Part shown: positions 16,453-26,103 of the stretch, piece after piece | Layout: each line of letters begins with the position of its first letter | How positions within the stretch are numbered: the stretch's first letter is position 1 | DNA from: Helicobacter pylori_CU | GTDB taxonomy: Bacteria > Campylobacterota > Campylobacteria > Campylobacterales > Helicobacteraceae | Reading direction: 5' to 3' | Assembly: GCF_000259235.1 (NCBI RefSeq) | Contig: NC_017733.1 | Span: forward strand, 1,535,281-1,599,280 | Length of the DNA stretch: 64,000 nt | The notes under the pieces: generated by a model | What the model saw: the letters and a program-made list of their open reading frames with translations, nothing else | Told to the model about the DNA's origin: nothing | Database searches by the model: none | Made by a program: the position numbers and the translations under genes

Positions 16453-19452
16453 TTAACGCCGTTTTAAAGAAATTTGAGCGCGCAGATGTTTCAAAAGGGT
16501 TTCTAAAATATCGTTATCGTCTTTGCTTGGGGCTTTCAGGCTTTCTTTATGTTCATCGCTATAAGTAAGGGTGATGTTTTGATTGAAATTAGAAAGTTTA
16601 ATGATGCCAAGCTGGTTGGCTAAAATTTTAAGCGTAATGATTTGCAAAAATTGAGCGCTCAAATCGTCTATTTTGCCAAACCTGTCTTCTATTTCTTCAT
16701 GGATTTGCCCCACCTCATCTGTATTTTCACACAAACTCAAACGGCGATACAAATCCAACCTCAAACTATCGCTTGCGATGAGTTCAGGGTTTAAAAAAGC
16801 GCTCACGCCAAGTTGGATTTCTACGCTTTTTTCAAGCCTTTTCTTCCCCCCACTCAATTCATAAATCGCGTCTTCAAGCATGTGCGTATAGAGCGCATAA
16901 CCGATATTTTTAATATGCCCGCTTTGATCCTGCCCGAGCAAATTCCCGCCCCCCCTGATTTCTAAATCATGATAAGCGATACTCTCCCCACTGCCTAAAT
17001 ACGAATTTTTTTCTAAAGCGAGCAAGCGTTTTAAAGCCTGTTCGTTCAAACTTTTTTGATCTTCTATGAGGAAATAACAAAAGCCTTCTTTTTTGCCTCT
17101 CCCCACACGCCCTCTTAATTGGTGCAAATCAGCCAGCCCGAAATTTTGCGCATTATCAATAATAATCGTGTTAGCGTTAGGCAAATGAATCCCTGATTCC
17201 ACAATAGAAGTGCATAATAAAACCTGATAGTTCCCCTTATCAAACTCTAGCATGATTTCTTCGCTCTTATTAGCGTTAATCTGGGAATGCAAAATAGCGA
17301 TTTTGAGTTTAGGGATTAAATCTTCTAGCTTGGTTTTGACTTTTGAAATGCTAGCGATGTGGTTATGGATGTAAAAAATTTGCCCGTTACGGCGTAATTC
17401 TCTATGAATAATCTCTTTTAAGAGTTCGTCATTCTTTTCTTTCAAAAAAGTGCGGCTGGGCTTTCTGTCTGTGGGCGGGGTTTTTAAAGAGCTAATGCCT
17501 TTAATTTGAGAGAGCGCCATGTTTAGAGTGCGCGGGATAGGCGTAGCGGACATGCTTAAAAAATGCACGCTTTTGCTCAATTCTTTTAAAGCTTCTTTTT
17601 GTTTCACGCCAAATTTATGCTCTTCATCCACCACCACTAAACCCAAGTTTTTGAATTTCGCGCCTAAAATCGCATGCGTGCCTACAAGAACATCAACTAG
17701 CCCTAATTCTACGGCCTTTAAAAGCTTGTTTTTTTCGCTCGCATACCTGTCCAAACGAGCCACTTTAACGCCAAAATTTTCAAAACGCGCCCTTAAGGTC
17801 TCAAAATGCTGGTGCGCTAATAAAGTAGTAGGCACGACTAGCGTGCTTTGAAAGCCGTTTAAAAACGTGCAAAAAATCGCATGCATCGCCACTTCTGTTT
17901 TCCCAAAACCCACATCCCCATTCAACAATCTGTCCATCACCCTGTGAGAGCTTAAATCCCTTGAAATTTCAGCGATGGCTTTTTCTTGATCGCTGGTGTA
18001 TTCAAACCCCGCATGCGATTTAAAGACCTCCAACTCCGCTAAATGCACATCCATCTTTTTACCCAAGATCAAATTGCGTTCAGCCGCTAATTCAATGATC
18101 TTGCCTGCAATTTCTAAAAGCTTAGTCCTGACTTTAGCTTTTAATTTGAGAAAACTCCCTTTCCCTAGACGGTCTTTAGCTGGCACGCTATCGCTTTGCG
18201 CCACATAGCGAGCGATGAGATGCAAGTTTTCTACCGGTAATAGCAGTTTGTCTTCGCCCAAATAAGCGATTTCTAAAAAATCCCTCTTGCTCCCTAAAAC
18301 GCTGTGCTGGACTAATTGAGAAAACACGCCCACCCCGTAATCATCATGCACCACCCATTCGCCCGCATTCAATTCATTCAAAGCGAGCTTGGATTTTCTA
18401 TGCTTTTTCTTCCTTTCAAAAGAATTGAGCGAAATAAAAATCCCATCAGGTGTTTTAAAGTTTAACACAAAGGGGGCGATCACGCATTCCATGCTGCTTT
18501 TTTCAAGCACACTTATCGCATTGTCTAAAATCGTTTTATTAGGAGCTAGGAGCGTGATTTTATGGTGCGAATGCAAAGCGATAAAGCCTTCTAGGGCATG
18601 CGCATGGATTTCTAAATCTTCATAGCCTTGCGCGTTTTCTAAAACCTTTAAAAATTTGAAACGCTCATCATCCAATTCGTTTAAGCTCGCTAATTCTTGA
18701 ATTTCTTCTAAAGCTCTAGGGCTTATAACGCTTTTATAAACGCTTAGCAAGTCTTGTGCTTTTTCTCCTAAAAACCACAAACCAAAACTGGTTAAATCTT
18801 TAGAAAAGCTATTTAAGGGGCTTTGTTCCACTTTTGTTTTTAGATCCTTATAGGATGGTTCGTCCAAACTAAAAAGCGTGGGGGGGATTTCAATTTCTAA
18901 CAAATCTTCTTTAAGACTCATTTGAGTGGTAGGGTCAAATTCCTTAATGCTCTCACACTCCGTGTCAAAAAAACTCAAGCGATACGCCTTAGAATTAGGT
19001 ATATAAATATCCACAATATCCCCCCTAAAGCTCGCTTCGCCTTCCAATTCCACTAAGTCTAAAATTTCATAGCCATAATAAAAGAGCTTGTCTTTCAAAT
19101 CCTTAAGGTTATATTTTTCTAAAAGAGTGATTTTAAAGCTTTTTAAAAGTTCTTTTTTAGGTAAAGGGTGCAATAAAGCGCTAATAGGGGCAATGATGAT
19201 AGTTTCTTGCTTGTTTTCTAAGGCCTGATAAAACTCCCTCAAACCCCCTAAAAGCTGTAAAAATTCTTCAAAAAACGAACGCAAATCGTCGTTTTTTTTA
19301 GCCCTAAACTCTGGGAAAAGAACGGCTTTAATATTTGGCTTAAAATAGCTTATGACTTCTTTAGCGAGCCTGGATTCTTTAAAATCCTTACAAGCGAGTA
19401 TTTGATAATCAAAGCCTTCATTTAAGGCTTTATAAAGGCTAGATTGGATCAT
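16453..19452 (-). CDS. mfd: transcription-repair coupling factor
   Basis: 999 aa ATP-dependent translocase that removes stalled RNA polymerase and recruits UvrA. It has the UvrB-homology N-terminal region, the RNA-polymerase-interacting domain, then superfamily 2 helicase motifs: Walker A GDVGFGKTE, DEEH box VVVDEEHKFG, SATPIPRTL and the QLRGRVGRG motif VI, and a C-terminal TRCF domain. It is shorter than E. coli Mfd (1148 aa), mostly by trimming of the N-terminal portion. It follows ccmA by 3 nt, at the end of the long yajC-to-mfd run. Confidence 0.95.
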   Translation of the reverse strand: MIQSSLYKALNEGFDYQILACKDFKESRLAKEVISYFKPNIKAVLFPEFRAKKNDDLRSFFEEFLQLLGGLREFYQALENKQETIIIAPISALLHPLPKKELLKSFKITLLEKYNLKDLKDKLFYYGYEILDLVELEGEASFRGDIVDIYIPNSKAYRLSFFDTECESIKEFDPTTQMSLKEDLLEIEIPPTLFSLDEPSYKDLKTKVEQSPLNSFSKDLTSFGLWFLGEKAQDLLSVYKSVISPRALEEIQELASLNELDDERFKFLKVLENAQGYEDLEIHAHALEGFIALHSHHKITLLAPNKTILDNAISVLEKSSMECVIAPFVLNFKTPDGIFISLNSFERKKKHRKSKLALNELNAGEWVVHDDYGVGVFSQLVQHSVLGSKRDFLEIAYLGEDKLLLPVENLHLIARYVAQSDSVPAKDRLGKGSFLKLKAKVRTKLLEIAGKIIELAAERNLILGKKMDVHLAELEVFKSHAGFEYTSDQEKAIAEISRDLSSHRVMDRLLNGDVGFGKTEVAMHAIFCTFLNGFQSTLVVPTTLLAHQHFETLRARFENFGVKVARLDRYASEKNKLLKAVELGLVDVLVGTHAILGAKFKNLGLVVVDEEHKFGVKQKEALKELSKSVHFLSMSATPIPRTLNMALSQIKGISSLKTPPTDRKPSRTFLKEKNDELLKEIIHRELRRNGQIFYIHNHIASISKVKTKLEDLIPKLKIAILHSQINANKSEEIMLEFDKGNYQVLLCTSIVESGIHLPNANTIIIDNAQNFGLADLHQLRGRVGRGKKEGFCYFLIEDQKSLNEQALKRLLALEKNSYLGSGESIAYHDLEIRGGGNLLGQDQSGHIKNIGYALYTHMLEDAIYELSGGKKRLEKSVEIQLGVSAFLNPELIASDSLRLDLYRRLSLCENTDEVGQIHEEIEDRFGKIDDLSAQFLQIITLKILANQLGIIKLSNFNQNITLTYSDEHKESLKAPSKDDNDILETLLKHLRAQISLKRR

Positions 19453-19455
19453 TCC

Positions 19456-19866
19456 CTATTTATTTTCAATTTTCTTTTCTTGCTCATTGATCAACAACGC
19501 ACCCCCTTGAAGGTTTTTAGGGCGAGTCTCCCCAATCAAAATCCCTTTCCTTTCCACCACAAGCTCTTGGCTAGAGATCTTACCATCAAGGCGCCCTAAA
19601 GGCATGATTTCTACCACTTCCGCTTCCACCGTGCCAGTAAACTTGCCATTCACTACTAATTTATTAGCGAAAATCTCACCCACTACCGAGCCGGTTTGCC
19701 CAATCACCACCGTGCTTTTAGAATGCACCACCCCCTCTAATTCGCCATCCACATGCAAATGGTAATCCAAATGAAGCTCACCCTTTATTTTTGTGCCTTG
19801 AGCGATGATAGTCGCTGGTCCTGTTTTTGCATTAGCCGATTTATTATTGTTATCAAAGATTGCCAT
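19456..19866 (-). CDS. ccmA: bactofilin, helical cell-shape protein CcmA
   Basis: 136 aa. A single bactofilin beta-helix domain spans about 20-115 (repeating short beta-strands such as GELHLDYHLHVDGELEG and GSVVGEIFANKLVVNGKFTG) with short flexible tails; bactofilins polymerise without nucleotide. In H. pylori CcmA works with Csd proteins to place peptidoglycan synthesis on the major helical axis. The start (ATG complement of 19864-19866) lies inside csd1, with an AAGGAG Shine-Dalgarno 6 nt upstream, giving an 82-nt out-of-frame overlap. Confidence 0.93.
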   Translation of the reverse strand: MAIFDNNNKSANAKTGPATIIAQGTKIKGELHLDYHLHVDGELEGVVHSKSTVVIGQTGSVVGEIFANKLVVNGKFTGTVEAEVVEIMPLGRLDGKISSQELVVERKGILIGETRPKNLQGGALLINEQEKKIENK

Positions 19867-20723
19867 CTGATGCTCCTTTCCTTATTAAAAACTTCTTCAA
19901 AATCTTTCATGTTCCATTTGGTGAAACTCATGGGGTTTATGGGTTGATCTAAGAAGCGCACTTCATAATGCAAATGCGGCCCTGTGCTCATCCCTGTATT
20001 ACCACTATACCCAATCAACTGCCCTTTTTTGACAAATTCGCCCGTTTTTACGACGATTTTATTCAAATGGGCGTAGTAGGTTTTAAAACCAAAAGGGTGG
20101 AAAACTTTAATCAAATTCCCATACCCCCCATTCCACCCTTTGCTCGCTAACCCCACTACCCCGCTCGCGCTCGCATACACAGGGGTGTTAATAGCGGTGC
20201 TTAAATCAAGCCCGGTATGGTTGTGCAACACATGCAAAATAGGGTGGATTCTTTTATTAAAGGCAGCTGAAACGCGCCGATAGGATTCTAGCGGGTAGTC
20301 ATTAGGGATAAGGCGCATGATAAAGCTTTTTTGAAGCCCGGTAATCCCAGCGACATCCAAGCGGCTGGAAAAATTGCCCTCTTCTTTTTCTTCTTCAGGC
20401 CTATTCACCCCCACCACTTCTTCTAAATCGTTGATGCGTTCCCCTGAAAGTTGCAAATCGTCTAAAAATTCATCCATTTGCAAAGAAAGCTTTTCATTCG
20501 TCTCTCTTTTTTTCTCAAATTCCTTAGTGATTAAAGCATGCTGTTTTTCAATGTTTTTAATTTCTTTATTTAAAACCAGTAATGAAACGCCTAAAAACAA
20601 TAGAGAGCCTATAACGCTCAACAGCGCATACAAGCCAATTTGGCGGAATAAGATATGCACATTAATATAACGGCTCCCTTTAGAGTCCGTAACCATCACA
20701 ATCAAACGCCTGTCTAAAAACAC
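19785..20723 (-). CDS. csd1: peptidoglycan DD-endopeptidase Csd1 (M23/LytM)
   Basis: 312 aa. A transmembrane helix (about 29-51) and a coiled coil (about 52-110) lead to an M23 domain. Zinc ligands are intact: H169-x3-D173 in HTGLD and H252 in HLH (H250-x-H252). It trims peptide crosslinks and is needed for helical shape. Its C-terminal 27 codons overlap ccmA in another frame. It lies 8 nt after csd2, with which it is known to form a heterodimer. Confidence 0.94.
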   Translation of the reverse strand: MFLDRRLIVMVTDSKGSRYINVHILFRQIGLYALLSVIGSLLFLGVSLLVLNKEIKNIEKQHALITKEFEKKRETNEKLSLQMDEFLDDLQLSGERINDLEEVVGVNRPEEEKEEGNFSSRLDVAGITGLQKSFIMRLIPNDYPLESYRRVSAAFNKRIHPILHVLHNHTGLDLSTAINTPVYASASGVVGLASKGWNGGYGNLIKVFHPFGFKTYYAHLNKIVVKTGEFVKKGQLIGYSGNTGMSTGPHLHYEVRFLDQPINPMSFTKWNMKDFEEVFNKERSIRWQSLITIINRLMQKQDQRLSSLKAQK

Positions 20724-20731
20724 TAAAATCC

Positions 20732-21661
20732 TTACTGGCTTATGAGCGCGTCTTTATCCACATGCTCTTGGAGCTGGACGATGTCTTCTAAAACCCAAAA
20801 CAAATTCTTCCATTCAATAAATTTATTTTCTTCCAAAGCGCTTTGAAAATGATCTAAATCCCATGCCAGAAATTTTTGCACGTCTAAAATTTTACCCAAA
20901 AACCGCACTTCATAATGCAATTTTTCACCGCCGCTATTACCGCTCTTCCCGCTATAGCCAATCAACTGCCCTTTTTGGATAAAGCTTTTAGGCTGCACAT
21001 TGACATGATCTAAATGCGTGTAAATGGAGCTAAAACCAAACGCATGCTCAATGCGCACCAAGTTCCCATACCCCGCATTAGAACGAGTCTTCACAAAATC
21101 CACAATCCCATCAGCGCTCGCATACACAGGCGTGTTTAATGGCGCGATAAAATCAATCCCGGATTCAACGCCCTTAATCTTTTTAATGGGGTGGTTCCTT
21201 TCTTTGGTAGGTTTGATAGCGCTATAAGTTTTTAGGGGCATGCCATTAGGAATGAGCATGAGCGCTAAATTTTTTTGATTTAAGCTCAAATTTTCTAAAT
21301 CCACTTCATCATAGAGATGCCCTCCCCCATTAGCCCCCTTTTTGATTTCAATCAAGGATTCTAGCCCACGGATCTTTTGCCCCACAATAAAGAGCTCTTC
21401 TCGCTTGTTTTTAATCTCTTTTGCTAGGGCGTAATTTTTTTGATACAAATCCCCAAAATCCCTTAAAACCGCATTCCTCTCGCTTGTCATCGTATCCATT
21501 TTAGCGATTAAAAATTTTAAAAACCCCACGCCAAGCCCCACGATCAACAAAAGAATGATAACAGAAATGATGAGGTTGCGTTTTAAGTTTTTAGAAAATT
21601 TGAGCTGTTTAGAGCCTGATTCATCAATGATGGTGATCATAAGCTGGTTTTGTGGCATCAA
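20732..21661 (-). CDS. csd2: cell-shape protein Csd2, degenerate M23 domain
   Basis: 309 aa with the same architecture as Csd1: cytoplasmic N-terminus, transmembrane helix (about 32-52), coiled coil, M23 domain. The active site is degenerate: the first zinc His is Glu166 (ESGID) and the first His of HxH is Lys247 (KLH). This fits the published view that Csd2 is a non-catalytic partner stabilising Csd1. Overlaps folC by 4 nt and is followed by csd1 after 8 nt. Confidence 0.93.
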   Translation of the reverse strand: MMPQNQLMITIIDESGSKQLKFSKNLKRNLIISVIILLLIVGLGVGFLKFLIAKMDTMTSERNAVLRDFGDLYQKNYALAKEIKNKREELFIVGQKIRGLESLIEIKKGANGGGHLYDEVDLENLSLNQKNLALMLIPNGMPLKTYSAIKPTKERNHPIKKIKGVESGIDFIAPLNTPVYASADGIVDFVKTRSNAGYGNLVRIEHAFGFSSIYTHLDHVNVQPKSFIQKGQLIGYSGKSGNSGGEKLHYEVRFLGKILDVQKFLAWDLDHFQSALEENKFIEWKNLFWVLEDIVQLQEHVDKDALISQ

Positions 21662-22827
21662 TCCCTCTTCTTTGGATAGCGTTTATAAAAAGCGTTGGCC
21701 ACTAGAAATGAGCCATACACCAAATAATTTTCATTTTCTTCCAAATCTTCAAACAAAGCGTATTCTAACCCTAAAGCTTCTAAAATCCCTTTAAGCTTTT
21801 CTAACTTGATAACCCTTTCTTCATGCAATTCTAAAATCAAAACCTTTTTAACCACAGGCTTTAAAATTTCTAGCACCAAAAAAGCGTCCTTATCTTGATA
21901 GCAGTTATAAATCAAAACGATTGGAGTGTTAAAAACGCGTTTGATTTCTTCTTTTAAGGCTTTGGCGCTATGGGGGTTATGCCCCACATCTATTAAGACA
22001 TTAGGGCTTAAAAGCTCGCAACGGCCGATTAAATTTAGGGGCTTTAGGTTTTTTAAAACTTCTTGTTTATTGCATGGCAATAGCGTTTCAAACGCTTTTA
22101 GAGCCACTTCCAAATTCATCGCTAAAAAATGGGCTAAATGGTGGCGTTCAATATAATCCCTGACTCCTTTTGAAATTTCATTTTGAACCACAATCAATTG
22201 CGCGTGTTTGTCTTTGGCGATTTTTTGAGCCACATTTAAAACCAGTTCTTGTTGGGGAGCGATGATGCTAAGAGGGCCCATCGCCTTTAATTTGGTAGTC
22301 GCAATGCTTTCTAAACTATCCCCTAAAAATTCCTTATGATCATAATCAATGGGGGTAAAAACGCTTAGGGTTTTTTCCAAAGCGTTCGTGCTGTCAAACT
22401 CCCCCCCAAGCCCCGCTTCTAAGACTAGATAATCGCAATCTTTAGCGAGCATGACGGCTAATAAGGTAGCGTATTCAAAATACGAGCAAGCACTGCTGAA
22501 AGCGTGCGGTTGCAATTGCTGGTGGGCGTTTTCTAAAACGCTTTCTTCAACAACAGAGCCATTCAAAAAAAAGCGCTCCCTAAATTCAAAAACATGAGGG
22601 GAGGTGAAATGCAACACTTTAAAATTTTGATCGGCTAATAAAAGGGTTAAAAACCGCCCGGTGCTGCCCTTGCCATTAGTCCCTACCACATGAATGACTT
22701 TCGCTTGAATCTCAAAAAAAGCGTTCTTAAAATCCTTATAAATTTGAATGAAGCGGCTAGGGTCAAACTTGTGGTATTCTTTAGGCTTTGTTTCTAAAAA
22801 CGCCTTTAATCCATGGCTATTTTTCAT
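21658..22827 (-). CDS. folC: dihydrofolate/folylpolyglutamate synthase
   Basis: Mur-ligase family enzyme that adds glutamate to (dihydro)folate. The P-loop VVGTNGKGST lies in the N-terminal part and the family EAGLGGEFD and VGHNPHSAKALKE motifs follow. The open frame starts at 22863, but the ATG at 22827 (MKNSHGLKAFLETKPKEY, 389 aa) is preferred. It overlaps the lptE stop by 11 nt, typical coupling in this run. Confidence 0.92.
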   Translation of the reverse strand: MKNSHGLKAFLETKPKEYHKFDPSRFIQIYKDFKNAFFEIQAKVIHVVGTNGKGSTGRFLTLLLADQNFKVLHFTSPHVFEFRERFFLNGSVVEESVLENAHQQLQPHAFSSACSYFEYATLLAVMLAKDCDYLVLEAGLGGEFDSTNALEKTLSVFTPIDYDHKEFLGDSLESIATTKLKAMGPLSIIAPQQELVLNVAQKIAKDKHAQLIVVQNEISKGVRDYIERHHLAHFLAMNLEVALKAFETLLPCNKQEVLKNLKPLNLIGRCELLSPNVLIDVGHNPHSAKALKEEIKRVFNTPIVLIYNCYQDKDAFLVLEILKPVVKKVLILELHEERVIKLEKLKGILEALGLEYALFEDLEENENYLVYGSFLVANAFYKRYPKKRD

Positions 22828-23329
22828 TATTGAATTTCCCCTCATAAGCGATTTGCGCGACAAATTTAGTCAAAGTTTGCTCCACAGCCTGATTGATAGC
22901 GTAATAGCGGTTCTGGTAGGTGTTAAGGGGGTCTTGCAAATTCACGGCGTAATTATAATACCCGCTATTTTGAAAAGTCTTTTGTGTGCCTCTTTTATTA
23001 TCGTAAGTGTAGCTTACAGACACAGTCGCGCGATAGAAAGTCGTAAAGCCTTCTTTATTTTGCGTGATGCTCGTATCGGTTACATTCGTGATTTCTATAA
23101 TAATGATAGAATCCGCATCTTTTTCACTCGCTAAGCGGTTTTGGAAGCGTTGCACGACTAAACGATTCATCAAGTCTTTAAACTCTACAGAATTTTCAGG
23201 GTTAGGCAAATTCACAATGAGTTTCACGTATACGCTATCGCCTAAAGCGTTTTGAGCGTAAGCTGCAATAGGCTTATACCCACAACCCTTGAACCAAAGC
23301 AACAAAATAAAAAAAAGTAAAGCCCTCAT
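22817..23329 (-). CDS. lptE: LPS-assembly lipoprotein LptE
   Basis: 170 aa. Short hydrophobic signal followed by Cys16 (WFKGC), a non-ideal lipobox, and then GYKP, the sequence with which LptE proteins usually begin after the lipidated Cys. In the outer membrane LptE plugs the LptD barrel to deliver LPS. Located between leuS and folC (overlaps both by a few nt), an order seen in many proteobacteria (leuS-lptE). Function by family and context. Confidence 0.85.
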   Translation of the reverse strand: MRALLFFILLLWFKGCGYKPIAAYAQNALGDSVYVKLIVNLPNPENSVEFKDLMNRLVVQRFQNRLASEKDADSIIIIEITNVTDTSITQNKEGFTTFYRATVSVSYTYDNKRGTQKTFQNSGYYNYAVNLQDPLNTYQNRYYAINQAVEQTLTKFVAQIAYEGKFNNEK

Positions 23330-25749
23330 GCGACAACAAAATTAACAAGCTTATTAGGCACATAAATTTCTTTTTTAACGCTCGCCTTTTCTAAATATTT
23401 CTCTAATTCTTTTTTAGCCAAAACAATGATTTCTTCTTTGCTGGCGTTAATATTGACTTTCAATTCCGCACGCCTTTTGCCATTAATGGTAAGCCCTAAA
23501 GTCATAAAGTCTTCCATCAAAGCGCTTTCATCAATTGCTATAGGCTTGAAATTCTCTCTTTTAAAAAGCATCTCGCTCAACTCCCATGCGGTGTGCGGGA
23601 TAATAGGCTCTAAAATTTGCAACAACACAAAATAACCCTCGCATAAAATCCGCTCATTATTTTGCGCACTCAAAGCGTTTAAGGCTTCCATGCAGCTTGC
23701 GATCAAAGTGTTAAACGCGTAAGCGCTTTCAGCCTTATTGAAAATTTCATGCGATTTTTTTAACGCTTCATAGACTTTTTTACGCCCTAGTTTTTGCGCT
23801 TCATTCAGGCCCACTCCTTTAAATTCAGGCTTAGAAGTGGTAGGGGTAATGGCGTTCGCTTTATCATATAAGCGCTTGATAAACCGGTGCGCCCCCTCTA
23901 AAGCGCTGTCATTCCATTCCAATTCTTTAGCCGGTGGGGCAGCAAAAAGGATAAAGAGCCTTGCAGCATCAGCCCCGTATTTTTTAAGTATCTCTTTAGG
24001 GCTAACGACATTGCCTTTAGATTTGCTCATCTTAGCACCATCTTTTAAGACCATGCCTTGAGTGATAAGCTGTTTGAAAGGCTCATCTAAATGAAGATAG
24101 CCCAAATCCCTTAAAGCCTTAGTGAAAAAGCGCGCGTATAACAAGTGCAAAATCGCATGTTCAATGCCGCCGATATAAGTGTCCACCGGCATGAAATACT
24201 TCAAGTAATTTTGATCAAACGCTTGATTTTCACGCTGATTTTTGGGGGTGGTGTAGCGCAAGAAATACCAACTGGATTGGATGAAAGTGTCCATGGTGTC
24301 TGTCTCTCTTAAAGCGTCTTTGTGGCATTTGGGGCATTGAGCGAATTTCCAACTCGCATGCTTTTCTAACGGATTGCCCTCCCCATCAATCACAATGTCT
24401 TCAGGTAAAGTTACCGGCAGTTGGGTTTCAGGCACAATCCCGCAATGTTTGCAATGAATCATAGGAATGGGCGCTCCCCAATACCTTTGACGGCTCACTC
24501 CCCAATCTTGCAAGCGGTAGTTGATCACCCTTTTACCGAGGTTTTCTTTTTCAAAATAAGCGATGATTTGCTCTCTGGCCACTGAGCTAGAAAGATCGCT
24601 CCACTCCCCGCTATTTTTTAAAACCTCTTCTTTGGTATGGGGCAAACTTTGAGAACTTTGAGTGATCACTTTAATAGGGATATGATAAAGATTAGCGAAT
24701 TCAAAATCCCTTTCATCGCAGGCTGGCACGCCCATTAACGCCCCAGAGCCATAATTAGCTAGGGCGAAATTAGCCACCCAAACAGGGATTTTTTGCTTCG
24801 TTAAAGGGTGGATAGCGTAAATGCCTAAAAACGCCCCTTTTTTCTCTAAAGCCCTTTCTCTTTGAGTCGTGTTTAAAATCGCTTTAATCATCTTTGAATC
24901 TTCTTGACTCACTCGCTTAATGGCATGCTCTACTAAAGGGTGTTCTGGGGCGATGGCGATGTAAGTTACGCCATAAATGGTATCCGCTCTTGTAGTAAAA
25001 ACTTCAATTTCTTGAATGCCGTTGCAAGCTTTCAAGCACTCATCAGCGATTTTAAAGCCAAATTGCAACCCGCTAGATTTCCCTATCCAGTTTTTTTGCA
25101 TGATTAGGACTTGAGAAGGCCAATGATCTTCTAAAGTTTCTAAGTCTTTTAGTAATTCTTCAGCGTAGTTTGTGATCTTCAAATAATATTGATAGAGTTC
25201 TTTTTGAACAACTTCCGTATCGCAACGCCAACACCTCCCATCAATGACTTGCTCATTAGCTAAAACGGTTTTGTCGTTAGGGCACCAATTGAGCATGGCT
25301 TTCTTGCGATAAATTAGCCCCTTTTCCCACAAATCAATGAAAAATTGCTGTTCAAATTTCGTGTAATCCGGATCTGAAGTGGCGAATTCCCTGTTTTTAG
25401 AAAAAGAAAACCCTAAAGCTTCAAACTCTTTTTGCATGGCTTCAATGTTTTCATAAGTCCAGGTTTTAGGGTGGATACCATGCTTAATGGCCGCATTTTC
25501 TGCAGGCATCCCAAAAGAATCAAACCCCATAGGGTGTAACACATTATAATGGTGCAAACGATAATAACGCGCTAAAGCATCGCCAATGGTGTAATTGCGC
25601 ACATGCCCCATGTGGATTTCCCCACTAGGATAAGGCAGCATGCTTAGAATGTATTTTTTAGGGAGGTTAAAATCGTCTTTAGGCTCAAAACTCTTATTTT
25701 TCCACCAAAATTCTTGCCATTTTTTTTCTATATTGATAAAATCCATCAC
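23326..25749 (-). CDS. leuS: leucyl-tRNA synthetase
   Basis: 807 aa class I synthetase charging tRNA-Leu. The HIGH-type motif HMGH is at 46-49 in the PYPSG-x-HMGH block, KMSKS at 573-577, and the editing domain is inserted between them (TRADTIYGVTY and DERDFEF segments). Zinc-type CxxC pairs occur around WCPND/RCWRC and CKHCG...CPKC. Starts MMDFINIEKKWQEFW; a 4-nt overlap with lptE. Confidence 0.96.
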   Translation of the reverse strand: MMDFINIEKKWQEFWWKNKSFEPKDDFNLPKKYILSMLPYPSGEIHMGHVRNYTIGDALARYYRLHHYNVLHPMGFDSFGMPAENAAIKHGIHPKTWTYENIEAMQKEFEALGFSFSKNREFATSDPDYTKFEQQFFIDLWEKGLIYRKKAMLNWCPNDKTVLANEQVIDGRCWRCDTEVVQKELYQYYLKITNYAEELLKDLETLEDHWPSQVLIMQKNWIGKSSGLQFGFKIADECLKACNGIQEIEVFTTRADTIYGVTYIAIAPEHPLVEHAIKRVSQEDSKMIKAILNTTQRERALEKKGAFLGIYAIHPLTKQKIPVWVANFALANYGSGALMGVPACDERDFEFANLYHIPIKVITQSSQSLPHTKEEVLKNSGEWSDLSSSVAREQIIAYFEKENLGKRVINYRLQDWGVSRQRYWGAPIPMIHCKHCGIVPETQLPVTLPEDIVIDGEGNPLEKHASWKFAQCPKCHKDALRETDTMDTFIQSSWYFLRYTTPKNQRENQAFDQNYLKYFMPVDTYIGGIEHAILHLLYARFFTKALRDLGYLHLDEPFKQLITQGMVLKDGAKMSKSKGNVVSPKEILKKYGADAARLFILFAAPPAKELEWNDSALEGAHRFIKRLYDKANAITPTTSKPEFKGVGLNEAQKLGRKKVYEALKKSHEIFNKAESAYAFNTLIASCMEALNALSAQNNERILCEGYFVLLQILEPIIPHTAWELSEMLFKRENFKPIAIDESALMEDFMTLGLTINGKRRAELKVNINASKEEIIVLAKKELEKYLEKASVKKEIYVPNKLVNFVVA

Positions 25750-25755
25750 TACCCC

Positions 25756-26094
25756 TTAATCCGTTTCGCTCGTTACAACGCTTTCAATCAACAAAAAGAT
25801 GAGACTGAAAGCGTTACTAATCAACGCCCCAATCATGAGCATGTAAGCGGTAACCAAATTATTTAAAATCTGTAAAAACACAAACGCCGGTATGAGGTGC
25901 AACACGGTAGCTAAAGAGCTGGCCAACAGCTCTGAAGCGAAACGCTTGATCACCCCAATTTTGAGCGTAACAGAAATAAGGTTTAAAGCTAACGCTACAA
26001 ACAACACCACCGTATTAGGCTCATACAAAAACCCTGCAATGGTGGTTAAAGAAATAAGGCTGAACAGCACATGAATGACCCGACCCCAATCCAT
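25756..26094 (-). CDS. small integral membrane protein of unknown function
   Basis: 112 aa with four hydrophobic segments (about 5-22, 27-47, 57-76, 82-102) separated by short loops, hence a four-helix membrane protein with few charged residues. It sits between secF and leuS, 9 nt after secF and 6 nt before leuS, in the same operon. Epsilonproteobacteria often carry a DUF6394-type gene of this size; that name is from memory. No function can be assigned. Confidence 0.75.
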   Translation of the reverse strand: MDWGRVIHVLFSLISLTTIAGFLYEPNTVVLFVALALNLISVTLKIGVIKRFASELLASSLATVLHLIPAFVFLQILNNLVTAYMLMIGALISNAFSLIFLLIESVVTSETD

Positions 26095-26103
26095 AGAAAC
26101 TCC

